DNA of 39,128 nucleotides, taken from contig SEDG01000002.1 of assembly GCA_004295885.1 (NCBI GenBank), positions 1-39,128 on the forward strand. Reading direction: 5' to 3'. Below the pieces are notes generated by a model, which was not told the DNA's origin, ran no database searches, and saw nothing but the letters and a program-made list of their open reading frames with translations. A program made the translations under genes and the position numbers. Each line of letters starts with the position of its first letter. Within the stretch, counting starts at the first letter, position 1. The stretch comes from Pedobacter sp. GTDB lineage: Bacteria; Bacteroidota; Bacteroidia; Sphingobacteriales; Sphingobacteriaceae. Below, one piece after another: positions 1 to 9,121 of this stretch.

Positions 1-95
1 TGATGAGCGTGCTTTGATTCAATTGCTTCTATTGGGCTAGAAAATTGATGAAAAGAATAGAATCAAAAAAGCCTCAACTTTCGTTAAGGCTTTTT
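1..95. other. Left chromosomal flank with the tail of a possible plus-strand gene
   Basis: This short stretch lies outside the left copy of the att repeat. Frame 2 is open from the window edge to a TAG at 41-43 and would encode a C-terminal tail ending in LIQLLLLG, so a plus-strand gene may converge on the tRNA-Asp locus here. Thirteen codons are too few to identify it. The rest is the hairpin annotated separately. Before insertion this sequence would have followed tRNA-Asp directly. Confidence 0.35.
66..95. terminator. Bidirectional hairpin terminator, probably the original tRNA-Asp terminator
   Basis: Positions 66-74 (AAAAAGCCT) and 87-95 (AGGCTTTTT) form a perfect 9-bp stem around a 12-nt loop, with a T tract on either strand. 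It ends one base before the left att repeat. In the empty chromosome it would therefore have sat immediately downstream of the minus-strand tRNA-Asp gene. That original role is inferred from the att geometry. Confidence 0.7.
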
Positions 96-109
96 GCGGA
101 CCGGACGGG
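96..109. repeat. attL-side direct repeat (copy of the tRNA-Asp 3' end)
   Basis: GCGGACCGGACGGG is identical to 37959-37972, which covers the discriminator base, the 3' acceptor strand and the start of the T arm of tRNA-Asp. A duplicated tRNA 3' end at the far side of an integrase-bearing segment is the standard footprint of tyrosine-recombinase integration into a tRNA gene. The identity stops at both edges of the 14 bp. Confidence 0.85.
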
Positions 110-162
110 TCCGTGATTTTATGATTTATCGGCCTGTATGCCAAAATTTTAAGGTTTTTGCT

Positions 163-186
163 CGTGAGTACTCACGAATTACTCAC
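163..186. repeat. Integrase arm-type repeats, left end
   Basis: The region has ACTCACGAAT at 170-179, a partial second unit ACTCAC at 181-186 in phase by 11 bp, and an inverted CGTGAGT at 163-169. Positions 163-176 form a perfect 14-bp palindrome. The 17-bp stretch 170-186 recurs exactly at 37841-37857, near the other end. Short repeats set inside the core site at both ends are typical arm-binding sites of IntDOT-like or lambda-like integrases. The role is inferred. Confidence 0.6.
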
Positions 187-315
187 TGGAAATCCATCCA
201 GATGGTAGTAAATGGTATGAACAAATTTAATTATTTCCCATTCAAATAGCAATTATTTTTTGCCTTTTATTGATTAAATATCGCTTGTCAATTATTTCCA
301 GAGAGAAGTCAACTT

Positions 316-882
316 CTACCCCAGTGCCCAAGCCCTGTCACCCCTCTCGTATGGATAGTCCCCTATAAATTTTCCCGGCACAGGCACATATCGCATGGTC
401 TTGGTACAACCCTCTTCTGAAGTGAAATAACTCAACAATGTCAACTGCATCATCATTCCGAAAAAACGTGGTGAATCTTTCTTTTGGTCACTTGCGGCGA
501 ATGCTTTCTCCCTGCGTTGAAAGTCCTTCATGAATTGTAGGCGATCACCCGTTTTGCCATCTTTAAAGTCTCTATCGAATTCATCGTTGAAATCACGATT
601 AAGTTTATCTAGACCATCTAAAAAAGTCTGCTGATTTATTTGGCTGTAACAATCGTTAACAATCAAGGCTATGACTGGCGCTACGTCAGCATCTTTCGCC
701 CCAGGAGTTTTGGTCCTCGGCAATATGGTATCAGCGATTTCATTTAACAGCCCGAGGTTTCTTTCATCGAATAATTGAGATGCCAATGGCTGTTGCCTGC
801 AACCCGAAAGCCAAACTTCAGCACCTATCACAACACCACCTAATATCAGGGCAACACGGTTAAGAGCTTCCTTTCTGGTCAT
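316..882 (-). CDS. Gluconate 2-dehydrogenase subunit 3-like lipoprotein
   Basis: The protein is 188 aa when started at the ATG at 882; an upstream ATG at 897 adds only five residues. It begins TRKEALNRVALILGG and continues to LSGC, which reads as an exported lipoprotein with a Tat-like but not canonical twin-arginine start. The rest resembles the small subunit (Gluconate_2-dh3, PF13618 type) that partners GMC-family flavoproteins, with the typical NEIADTILP stretch near the N-terminus of the mature part. A GMC enzyme without a signal peptide lies nearby (1784-3460). In the known FAD-glucose dehydrogenase of Burkholderia the small subunit carries the Tat signal for the pair, which may apply here. 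A -7-like box TAAGTTTG (920-927, minus) suggests its own promoter divergent from the ThuA gene. Confidence 0.7.
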   Translation of the reverse strand: MTRKEALNRVALILGGVVIGAEVWLSGCRQQPLASQLFDERNLGLLNEIADTILPRTKTPGAKDADVAPVIALIVNDCYSQINQQTFLDGLDKLNRDFNDEFDRDFKDGKTGDRLQFMKDFQRREKAFAASDQKKDSPRFFGMMMQLTLLSYFTSEEGCTKTMRYVPVPGKFIGDYPYERGDRAWALG

Positions 883-931
883 ATTTATAAATATCATTGC
901 TATTTCGATTATCTACAAGCAAACTTAATTT

Positions 932-989
932 TAATACCTTATTTGGTTAAAATAGTATTAGCTAAAGCCTTTGTTTTCAAATAGATTTG
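932..989 (+). promoter_or_regulatory. Regulon operator and promoter for ThuA-GMC
   Basis: TAATAC (932-937), then GTTAAAATA (946-954) and ATTA (957-960), are followed after exactly 21 nt by a perfect -7 box TAGATTTG (982-989). The start codon of the ThuA gene is about 50 nt further on. The same arrangement occurs before most transcription units of the locus, so this oxidative module appears to belong to the mannan regulon. Confidence 0.7.
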
Positions 990-1041
990 AATTGACCTAA
1001 TATATGACGACCTCGTTTTCACTTAAAAAATCGTATCGAGA

Positions 1042-1761
1042 ATGCTGAACAAAGTTCTAATAGCAATATCCATCTGCGGCTGGCTCCTAACCGAAAATGC
1101 CCTGGCCAAGCCTAAGGTTCTTGTCTTTACAAAGACAACGAGATACAAGCATGAATCTATCCCAGACGCGACCAAGGCACTCATAAAATTGGGCAAGCAA
1201 AACGACTTCGAGGTTGACACAACAACGGATGCCAAGATGTTCAACCCAAAAACCTTGACGCAATATAAGAGCATAATTTTTTTGAGCACTACCGGAGACT
1301 TATTGGATTCCGCACAAAAAGCTTGCTTTATAAAGTATATACATAATGGAGGTGGTTTTGTAGGCATTCATTCCGCTTCTGCATCTGAAAAGGGATGGCC
1401 TTGGTACGGTCGGCTGGTCGGTGCCGTTTTTACAGATCACCCTGAGCCGCAAACTGGAAATGTCTTGGTAATCAACAGAACCGATCCCTCAACTAGGCAC
1501 TTGCCAAGAATATGGGTACGGAAAGATGAATGGTATAATTTCGACCGCGTCCCAACTGACGTCTCTGTCTTAATCTGTGCCGACGAAAGATCTTACGAAG
1601 GGGGCAAAAATGGCAAATACCACCCATTGGCATGGAAGCACTCTTTTGAGGGTGGCAAGGTATTTTATACTGCCTTAGGTCATTTTTCCGAATCATACTC
1701 CGACCCCTTGTTCCTTAAACATCTTTTAGGTGGCATTAAATACACAATGGCAAAAAAATAA
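1042..1761 (+). CDS. ThuA-like domain protein, secreted
   Basis: The protein is 239 aa with a signal peptide ending near ALA (residues 20-22), followed by a class I glutamine amidotransferase-like ThuA fold: PKVLVFTKTTRYKHESIP at the N-terminus, a GGGFVGIHSAS motif near residue 108, and a GGKVFYTALGHFSESY motif near the C-terminus. ThuA-domain proteins are linked to trehalose and 3-keto-disaccharide metabolism in rhizobia, and secreted versions are common in Bacteroidota sugar loci. Its exact reaction is not known. The GMC oxidoreductase gene starts 22 bp downstream on the same strand, so the two form an operon under the regulon-type promoter at 932-989. A 3-keto-glycoside role is an inference from this pairing. 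Confidence 0.75.
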   Translation: MLNKVLIAISICGWLLTENALAKPKVLVFTKTTRYKHESIPDATKALIKLGKQNDFEVDTTTDAKMFNPKTLTQYKSIIFLSTTGDLLDSAQKACFIKYIHNGGGFVGIHSASASEKGWPWYGRLVGAVFTDHPEPQTGNVLVINRTDPSTRHLPRIWVRKDEWYNFDRVPTDVSVLICADERSYEGGKNGKYHPLAWKHSFEGGKVFYTALGHFSESYSDPLFLKHLLGGIKYTMAKK

Positions 1762-1783
1762 TTCTGACTGAAAAATTATATCG

Positions 1784-3460
1784 ATGAATAAATTCCATTA
1801 CGATGCGATCGTGGTTGGCTCTGGTATCTCTGGGGGATGGGCTGCCAAGGAACTAGCTGAGAAAGGCCTAAAGGTTTTGCTTCTCGAACGGGGTAAAAAC
1901 ATAGAACACATCAAAGACTATGTAAATGCAAACAAAGCCCCTTGGGAGCTGCCACATCGAGATGTACCAGATAAAAATGCCATCGCAAAAAAGCCGTTAT
2001 TGAATCAATCTGGGACATTAAACGAATCCAATCCTGACTTTTGGGTAAATGAAATTGACAGCCCCTATACATCGATCAAACCCTATACCTGGAAAAGGGG
2101 GTATCAGGTCGGTGGCCGGTCACTCACCTGGGGCAGGCAAACCTACCGCTGGAGTGATTTTGATTTTGAAGCCAACCTGATTGAAGGAGTTGCCATAGAT
2201 TGGCCCGTGCGATATAAGGAAATAGCCCCTTGGTATGATTATGTGGAACAGTTCGCGGGGATAAGTGGCTCCATGGAGAACCTCCCACAATTACCCGATG
2301 GCAAATTCTTACCCCCAATGGAAATGAACTTCCTGGAAAAAGATGTGGCTTCACGGATAAAAAAGATTTATGAAGATCACAGGAGAATGATCATTGGCAG
2401 GACAGCCAATCTCACTACCCCGCTCAATGGAAGAACAAATTGCCAATACAGGAACAGGTGTGCCTTAGGATGTCCATTTGGTGGTTATTTCAGTTCACAA
2501 TCAGCAACATTACCCGCTGCAGTTGCAACTGGAAACTTAACCATCAGGCCATTTTCAATAGTTACCCAAGTATTGTATGACAAGGATAGGAAAAGGGCAA
2601 AGGGAGTAGAGGTTCTAGATGCCGAAACGAATCTAACCTATAAGTTCACCGCTAGTGTCATATTCTTGAATGCATCGACCTTCAACAGTGCATGGATCCT
2701 AATGAACTCCGCCACGGACATTTGGCCCGACGGGTTAGGTAGCAGTAGCGGTGAGCTGGGACATAACATCATGGACCACCACGTTGGAGGGGGAGCAACC
2801 GGAATTGCCAAGGGTTTTGAAGATAAGTATTATTATGGGCGAAGAGCGAATGGGATTTATATCCCTAGATACAGGAACCTGTTTGGAGACAAAAGAAATT
2901 ACCTAAGGGGTTTCGGCTATCAAGGAGGCGCTTCCAGAGAAGCTTGGAGCAGGGAAATCCCAGAGATACAGATTGGGGGTGACTTTAAGGATGCACTTGC
3001 TGAACCAGGCGACTGGTCCATGTCAATAGTTAGTTTTGGAGAGGTTTTACCTTACCACGAAAACAAAATATCTCTGAACAAAAACATAAAGGACAAATGG
3101 GGGCTCAGCACCCTGAACATCGATGCCGAGCTAAAGGAAAATGAACGCCTAATGGAAATAGACATGGAAAACGACGCAGTGGAAATGTTGAGAAAAGTTG
3201 GGTTGGAAGACGTTAAGGGCTTCGTAAAAAGAAAGACCATAGGCGCCACGCACGAAATGGGCTCTGCTAGAATGGGCAGCGACCCAAAAACCTCAGTCTT
3301 GAACAAACATAACCAGATCTGGGACGCTCCGAATGTCTTTGTCACAGATGGTTCCTTTATGACATCCTCCTCTTGTGTAAACCCTTCATTGACCTATATG
3401 GCTTTTACGGCAAGGGCAGCAGAGTATGCCGTGGAAGAACTCAAAAGATCCGATCTATAA
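1784..3460 (+). CDS. GMC-family FAD-dependent oxidoreductase
   Basis: The protein is 558 aa. An N-terminal Rossmann dinucleotide motif GSGISGG lies at about residues 12-18, and the chain ends with a GMC_oxred_C-type domain containing HEMGSARMG and the NPSLTYMAFTARAAEYA tail typical of sugar and glucoside dehydrogenases. A CxxxCxxGC-like cysteine cluster (CQYRNRCALGCPFGG) lies mid-protein. There is no signal peptide, so export would depend on a partner such as the gluconate 2-dehydrogenase subunit 3-like protein at 316-882. Members oxidise sugar hydroxyls, including C3 of glucosides, and pass electrons to cytochrome c or another acceptor. Here the substrate may be a manno-oligosaccharide or mannosylglucose. 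That is inferred from the surrounding genes. It is convergent with the esterase ending at 3467. Confidence 0.8.
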   Translation: MNKFHYDAIVVGSGISGGWAAKELAEKGLKVLLLERGKNIEHIKDYVNANKAPWELPHRDVPDKNAIAKKPLLNQSGTLNESNPDFWVNEIDSPYTSIKPYTWKRGYQVGGRSLTWGRQTYRWSDFDFEANLIEGVAIDWPVRYKEIAPWYDYVEQFAGISGSMENLPQLPDGKFLPPMEMNFLEKDVASRIKKIYEDHRRMIIGRTANLTTPLNGRTNCQYRNRCALGCPFGGYFSSQSATLPAAVATGNLTIRPFSIVTQVLYDKDRKRAKGVEVLDAETNLTYKFTASVIFLNASTFNSAWILMNSATDIWPDGLGSSSGELGHNIMDHHVGGGATGIAKGFEDKYYYGRRANGIYIPRYRNLFGDKRNYLRGFGYQGGASREAWSREIPEIQIGGDFKDALAEPGDWSMSIVSFGEVLPYHENKISLNKNIKDKWGLSTLNIDAELKENERLMEIDMENDAVEMLRKVGLEDVKGFVKRKTIGATHEMGSARMGSDPKTSVLNKHNQIWDAPNVFVTDGSFMTSSSCVNPSLTYMAFTARAAEYAVEELKRSDL

Positions 3461-3466
3461 CGCCGA

Positions 3467-4393
3467 TCATTTGTATTTCATAACAAAATCAATGATCCTA
3501 TCCCTGTTCGGAGAAACATCATCACCCAGGGCATCTCTCATCTCAACGTGACCCTTGTTTGGCTGTGTATAAAAATATACGTTTTTACTTCCCAGCTTTG
3601 ACAGCAAAAAATGATATACCTGATTATCTATGATGGTCTGTCCCTCGTTCCCACCGGTAGAGATATAAATGGGAACTTGGGTTTTGTGAGCTAAGGCGAG
3701 TGGCATTGCATCCGGCCTCAAGGAGAGCATCTCGGTTTGCGGCACCCCTAAGTCCTTCGCCAAGTTTGCATGTTGCCTAGTTTGCCCACTCATTGGAATG
3801 TATCCCCTTATTTGTCTCGGATTAAAACCGAGTTCCTTAAACCAGGTTGGATCGATACTTAGCATATGGGTAATGTATCCACCTGCAGAAAAGCCCGAGA
3901 CAAATAAAGATTTTGGGTTGCCCCCATAAGCCCGGATGTTTTTTGAGACCCAGACAACAGAGGCAGCTGCATCCCGGAGATAATCCGGCCATTTAGTGCC
4001 GTTTTTACCGCTGAGCCTGTAATTAACCATCACCAGGCCAATACCATTCCGTAAGAACTGATAGCCAAAGTTGTTGCTCCAGTTTGCCCAACCCTCGCTC
4101 TTGTCACCTTCAACCAATCCACCACCGTGAAAATAGACAATGACTGGAAAACTGCCAACTGGGAGGTCAGGCATATAGATGTCAAGGTTACATCTTTCCC
4201 TTTCATAGGTATTCAATGTATCACCGGTCTTATATGACAGATCCTTAAATCTTAACCCCGTGATTCCATTATGGGAAATCTTTTCTTGTGCAGATACATT
4301 GACCCATGATACGCACAGTAACAGTAAACCAGCTATCAATGTTAAACCTCTTTTAAAAAATTCGTTGCTCTTTGCCATATAGTTATGTTTCAT
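3467..4393 (-). CDS. Secreted alpha/beta-hydrolase esterase (BD-FAE/lipase-like)
   Basis: The protein is 308 aa with an N-terminal hydrophobic segment ending near VSAQ (residue 36). An alternative ATG at 4378 would remove five residues and still leave the signal peptide. The oxyanion-hole motif HGGG is at residues 89-92, the nucleophile elbow GFSAGG has Ser169, and the likely catalytic His is in GHVEMRD (His282). This is the layout of the small carboxylesterase/acetylesterase family. It lies 55 bp after the 2-epimerase gene, so the two are probably cotranscribed. Deacetylation of acetylated mannan oligosaccharides is a reasonable role from context, but the substrate cannot be read from sequence alone. 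Confidence 0.75.
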   Translation of the reverse strand: MKHNYMAKSNEFFKRGLTLIAGLLLLCVSWVNVSAQEKISHNGITGLRFKDLSYKTGDTLNTYERERCNLDIYMPDLPVGSFPVIVYFHGGGLVEGDKSEGWANWSNNFGYQFLRNGIGLVMVNYRLSGKNGTKWPDYLRDAAASVVWVSKNIRAYGGNPKSLFVSGFSAGGYITHMLSIDPTWFKELGFNPRQIRGYIPMSGQTRQHANLAKDLGVPQTEMLSLRPDAMPLALAHKTQVPIYISTGGNEGQTIIDNQVYHFLLSKLGSKNVYFYTQPNKGHVEMRDALGDDVSPNRDRIIDFVMKYK

Positions 4394-4448
4394 ATTATCA
4401 TTGATGGAATGATGGCTGTTTAAGTTGCGGAAAATCCAGTCAGTTGGG

Positions 4449-5660
4449 TCATTCGGATCCTTGGATCCTTCTGATCATCTCTATACACGCCCTGCTATTG
4501 TGATATGGGCACTTCCAAAGGCCTATCTTATCTTGACCGTCCATAAGGGAAAAATCTTTATTTCTTCCCCAAAACCATTCGCCATGATGTCCATCTACGA
4601 TATATGCCTTGGTATATTTCCATATCTTGATGCATAAATTGAGAAAGAACTCATCATTTGTGAGTTGCCAAGCATTAAAAAAGCCAACTATTGCTTCAGC
4701 CTGAACCCACCAGTGTTTTTCATCGACCAAATGGTCGGTATCTGGATTATATTCGTAAATCATTCCATCATCGTCTACACCCTCGGATGCAGCATATGCA
4801 ATTTTGACAGCAAGCAACTTTGTCTCTGCGATTAGCTGCTCGTCAGAAATGGATAGTGCCGCTTCCTGCAGGAGCCATGCAGCTTCGATATCATGTCCAT
4901 AAGAAATCACCTTGGATTTTGAAACCCAAAACTCATCAAAAAAAAGATTTAGGTGGTGTTCATCGTTGACGATATGTTTGGAGAAACCAGAAATTAGGTT
5001 AACTATTTGAGTTTTGAGTTTTTCATTAGGCCAAATATGATAAAGGTTGGTGTAGGCTTCTAGAATGTGAAGATGGGTATTCATTGTCTTTTTTTCATTC
5101 TCGTCTTTTTCACTTAATCGCAAGTCTCCGATTTCCTCCCAATTCCTAGAGAACGCCTCCAAATAACCGCCATTGACCAGATCATAGCTATGATCCTCGA
5201 TTTCAAAAAACAGGTCCTTTGCAAGCTGAAGGGCTTCGTCATCAAACGTTGCCTTATAAAACTCAGATAGGCCATAAACAGCAAATGAAAGCGCATAGAT
5301 CTGTTTCTTGGTGTCCAACGCCTTGCCCGTGTAATCCAGGGTCCAGTAAACCCCACCATATCCGGCATCGATAAAATGAGCCCTGAAATACTCAAAGCTA
5401 CGCTTTGCAACCTCTAGATCTAATGGGTCCTTATTTAAGTTATATGCAGCGGAAAACGTCCAAAGTATTCGTGCATTAAGCACCGACCCTTTATCTGCCT
5501 TATCCATCACCACCTCATCTCCACCAATTTGTCCCAAGAAGCCTCCATTCTTATGATCCATTGACTTTCTATGCCAATAAGATAGTATATGGTCGAGCTC
5601 GATCCTAAATTCTTCGGCTAATCCGGTTATTGATCCATGTCCTGATATTCGATCTGTCAT
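4449..5660 (-). CDS. Mannobiose/cellobiose 2-epimerase (AGE family)
   Basis: The protein is 403 aa, the usual length, with no signal peptide (cytoplasmic). It has the family's RILWTFSAAYN motif (about 64-74), NTHLHILEAYTNLY (194-207), SYGHDIEAAWLL (253-264), KHWWVQAEA (315-323) and CPYHNSRACIEM (384-395). The three expected active-site histidines are present at about 196, 256 and 387. The family interconverts the reducing-end glucose and mannose of beta-1,4-disaccharides. In Bacteroides fragilis the enzyme makes mannosylglucose for a GH130 phosphorylase, and that GH130 is present here at 24330. The only plausible ATG lies just 5 bp downstream of a perfect -7 box (5665-5672), so the mRNA may be leaderless. 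Confidence 0.9.
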   Translation of the reverse strand: MTDRISGHGSITGLAEEFRIELDHILSYWHRKSMDHKNGGFLGQIGGDEVVMDKADKGSVLNARILWTFSAAYNLNKDPLDLEVAKRSFEYFRAHFIDAGYGGVYWTLDYTGKALDTKKQIYALSFAVYGLSEFYKATFDDEALQLAKDLFFEIEDHSYDLVNGGYLEAFSRNWEEIGDLRLSEKDENEKKTMNTHLHILEAYTNLYHIWPNEKLKTQIVNLISGFSKHIVNDEHHLNLFFDEFWVSKSKVISYGHDIEAAWLLQEAALSISDEQLIAETKLLAVKIAYAASEGVDDDGMIYEYNPDTDHLVDEKHWWVQAEAIVGFFNAWQLTNDEFFLNLCIKIWKYTKAYIVDGHHGEWFWGRNKDFSLMDGQDKIGLWKCPYHNSRACIEMIRRIQGSE

Positions 5661-5664
5661 TGAT

Positions 5665-5722
5665 CAAAGCTAACATTGACCATGGTAATATCATAGTATG
5701 ATTTTAACATAAACGAATATTA
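5665..5722 (-). promoter_or_regulatory. Regulon operator and promoter for the epimerase operon
   Basis: On the minus strand GTTAAAAT (5701-5708) is followed by ACTA (5694-5697) and, after exactly 21 nt, a perfect -7 box TAGCTTTG (5665-5672). The upstream half is weak (TAATAT). The predicted transcription start falls at or next to the epimerase ATG at 5660. Confidence 0.6.
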
Positions 5723-5741
5723 ATTATGCCTAACTCTGATA

Positions 5742-5770
5742 TGGTCTTATTTTAACAAAATCACATCTTT
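5742..5770 (-). promoter_or_regulatory. Second regulon operator-like site upstream of the epimerase
   Basis: The site contains an exact GTTAAAATA core on the minus strand (ATTTTAAC at 5749-5756), but the TAGTAC half is poor and no -7 box lies at the expected distance. It is 48 bp from the promoter-proximal site, so it may be an auxiliary binding site between the regulator gene and the epimerase. Confidence 0.4.
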
Positions 5771-5880
5771 TTTTAACGTGAATAATCACAATTCTGACCC
5801 CTAACATCTAATTAAACTAACCTTAATCAGTTAATGGACACTTTCATTGATGTAGAAAATAAGAATTATGCTTTTAAAGA

Positions 5881-5909
5881 GCATATTATTTTAACTAAAT
5901 TACCTTGCC
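5881..5909. promoter_or_regulatory. Operator-like site just upstream of the AraC regulator gene
   Basis: An exact core (ATTTTAAC, 5888-5895) sits 26 bp before the regulator ATG at 5921. It would overlap the regulator's own promoter or leader, which suggests autoregulation. No consensus -7 box is found 21 nt away in the minus direction, so it does not look like another activated promoter. Confidence 0.4.
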
Positions 5910-5920
5910 AAATATAGATT

Positions 5921-6796
5921 ATGTCAAATAATATCATCAGGGAAATTACCCCTCTCACACAAAATGACTGTTTCACTATTTTTTCCAGGAAGAAACAAGA
6001 ATTCGACTTTCCATTACACACCCATGAGGATATGGAGCTCAATCTGATACTTAACGCTTCAGGTGCCAAGAGGATTGTCGGCGATCATATCTCAGAGATC
6101 GAGGATGTGGAATTGGTGCTTGTAGGCTCAAATCTATCCCATGGCTGGTTCATGCATAATTGCCAAAGCAAGGAAATCGTGGAGGTAACGATCCAATTTC
6201 ATAAAGATCTATTGGATGAAAGATTTTTGAAGAGAAATCAACTGGCCTTTATCAGAAACATGTTTGAGCACTCCAAGAGAGGGGTTTTATTTTCAAGGGA
6301 GACCATCGAAAGAATTTCTCCCCGGTTACTTGCCTTGAGCACTAAGGGTGGATTTGACTCGATACTGGAATTGCTATCCATCTTGCACGACCTTTCCATA
6401 TCCAGGGAAAGTAAGATGCTGTCAGATTCTACATTTACAAAAGAAGATTACAATTACAACAGCAGGCGAATCGAAAAGGTGTTTGAATACATGAACAACA
6501 ACTTCCACAAGTTAATAACCTTGACGGATGTATCACGAATTGCCAATATGCCCGAGGCATCATTTAGTAGGTTCATAAAAAAACGGACAGGCTACAGCTT
6601 CATAGACAGCCTAAATGAGATCAGGTTGGGCCATGTCAGTCGAATGCTGATCGATACCACACAATCTATTGCAGAAATAGCCTTCATATGTGGCTTCAAC
6701 AACATGGCAAACTTCAATAGAACCTTTAAGTCTAAAAAAGGCTGTACACCAAAGGAATTTAGGGAGAATTATGTAGGTAAACGGGTTTTTATCTAA
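5921..6796 (+). CDS. AraC-family transcriptional regulator
   Basis: The protein is 291 aa. The N-terminal half is a cupin-like sensor domain (DFPLHTHEDMELNLILNASG near residues 26-47). The C-terminal part, from about residue 185, has the two helix-turn-helix motifs of AraC/XylS regulators, including LTDVSRIANMPEASFSRFIKKRTG and IAEIAFICGFNNMANFNRTFKSKKGCTPKEFR. The gene lies inside the mannan locus, divergent from the epimerase and convergent with the CE1 gene. It is the only obvious regulator in the cargo, so it is the best candidate to bind the repeated GTTAAAATA operators, including one just before its own start. Binding is inferred, not shown. Confidence 0.9.
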   Translation: MSNNIIREITPLTQNDCFTIFSRKKQEFDFPLHTHEDMELNLILNASGAKRIVGDHISEIEDVELVLVGSNLSHGWFMHNCQSKEIVEVTIQFHKDLLDERFLKRNQLAFIRNMFEHSKRGVLFSRETIERISPRLLALSTKGGFDSILELLSILHDLSISRESKMLSDSTFTKEDYNYNSRRIEKVFEYMNNNFHKLITLTDVSRIANMPEASFSRFIKKRTGYSFIDSLNEIRLGHVSRMLIDTTQSIAEIAFICGFNNMANFNRTFKSKKGCTPKEFRENYVGKRVFI

Positions 6797-6800
6797 AATT

Positions 6801-6830
6801 GTTTACGGCTCGTTAAACCGAGCCGTAAAC
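6801..6830. terminator. Hairpin between the convergent AraC and CE1 genes
   Basis: A perfect 12-bp stem (6801-6812 with 6819-6830) encloses a 6-nt loop, directly after the AraC stop and before the CE1 stop on the other strand. T runs are weak, but the placement between two converging genes fits a shared terminator. Confidence 0.65.
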
Positions 6831-6895
6831 TTGACAATGTTTTATGGGACTAAGGCAGCAAGCCAGATGAATGATGCCTTTTTACACCGATGCAA

Positions 6896-9096
<2,201 letters not shown>

Positions 9097-9121
9097 AGCG
9101 GTTCTTTATTAGGAATGTGTT

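Noticed and set aside
1023-1367. 114-aa minus-strand open frame
   Set aside because: It is antisense to the ThuA-like gene, which has a signal peptide and family motifs.
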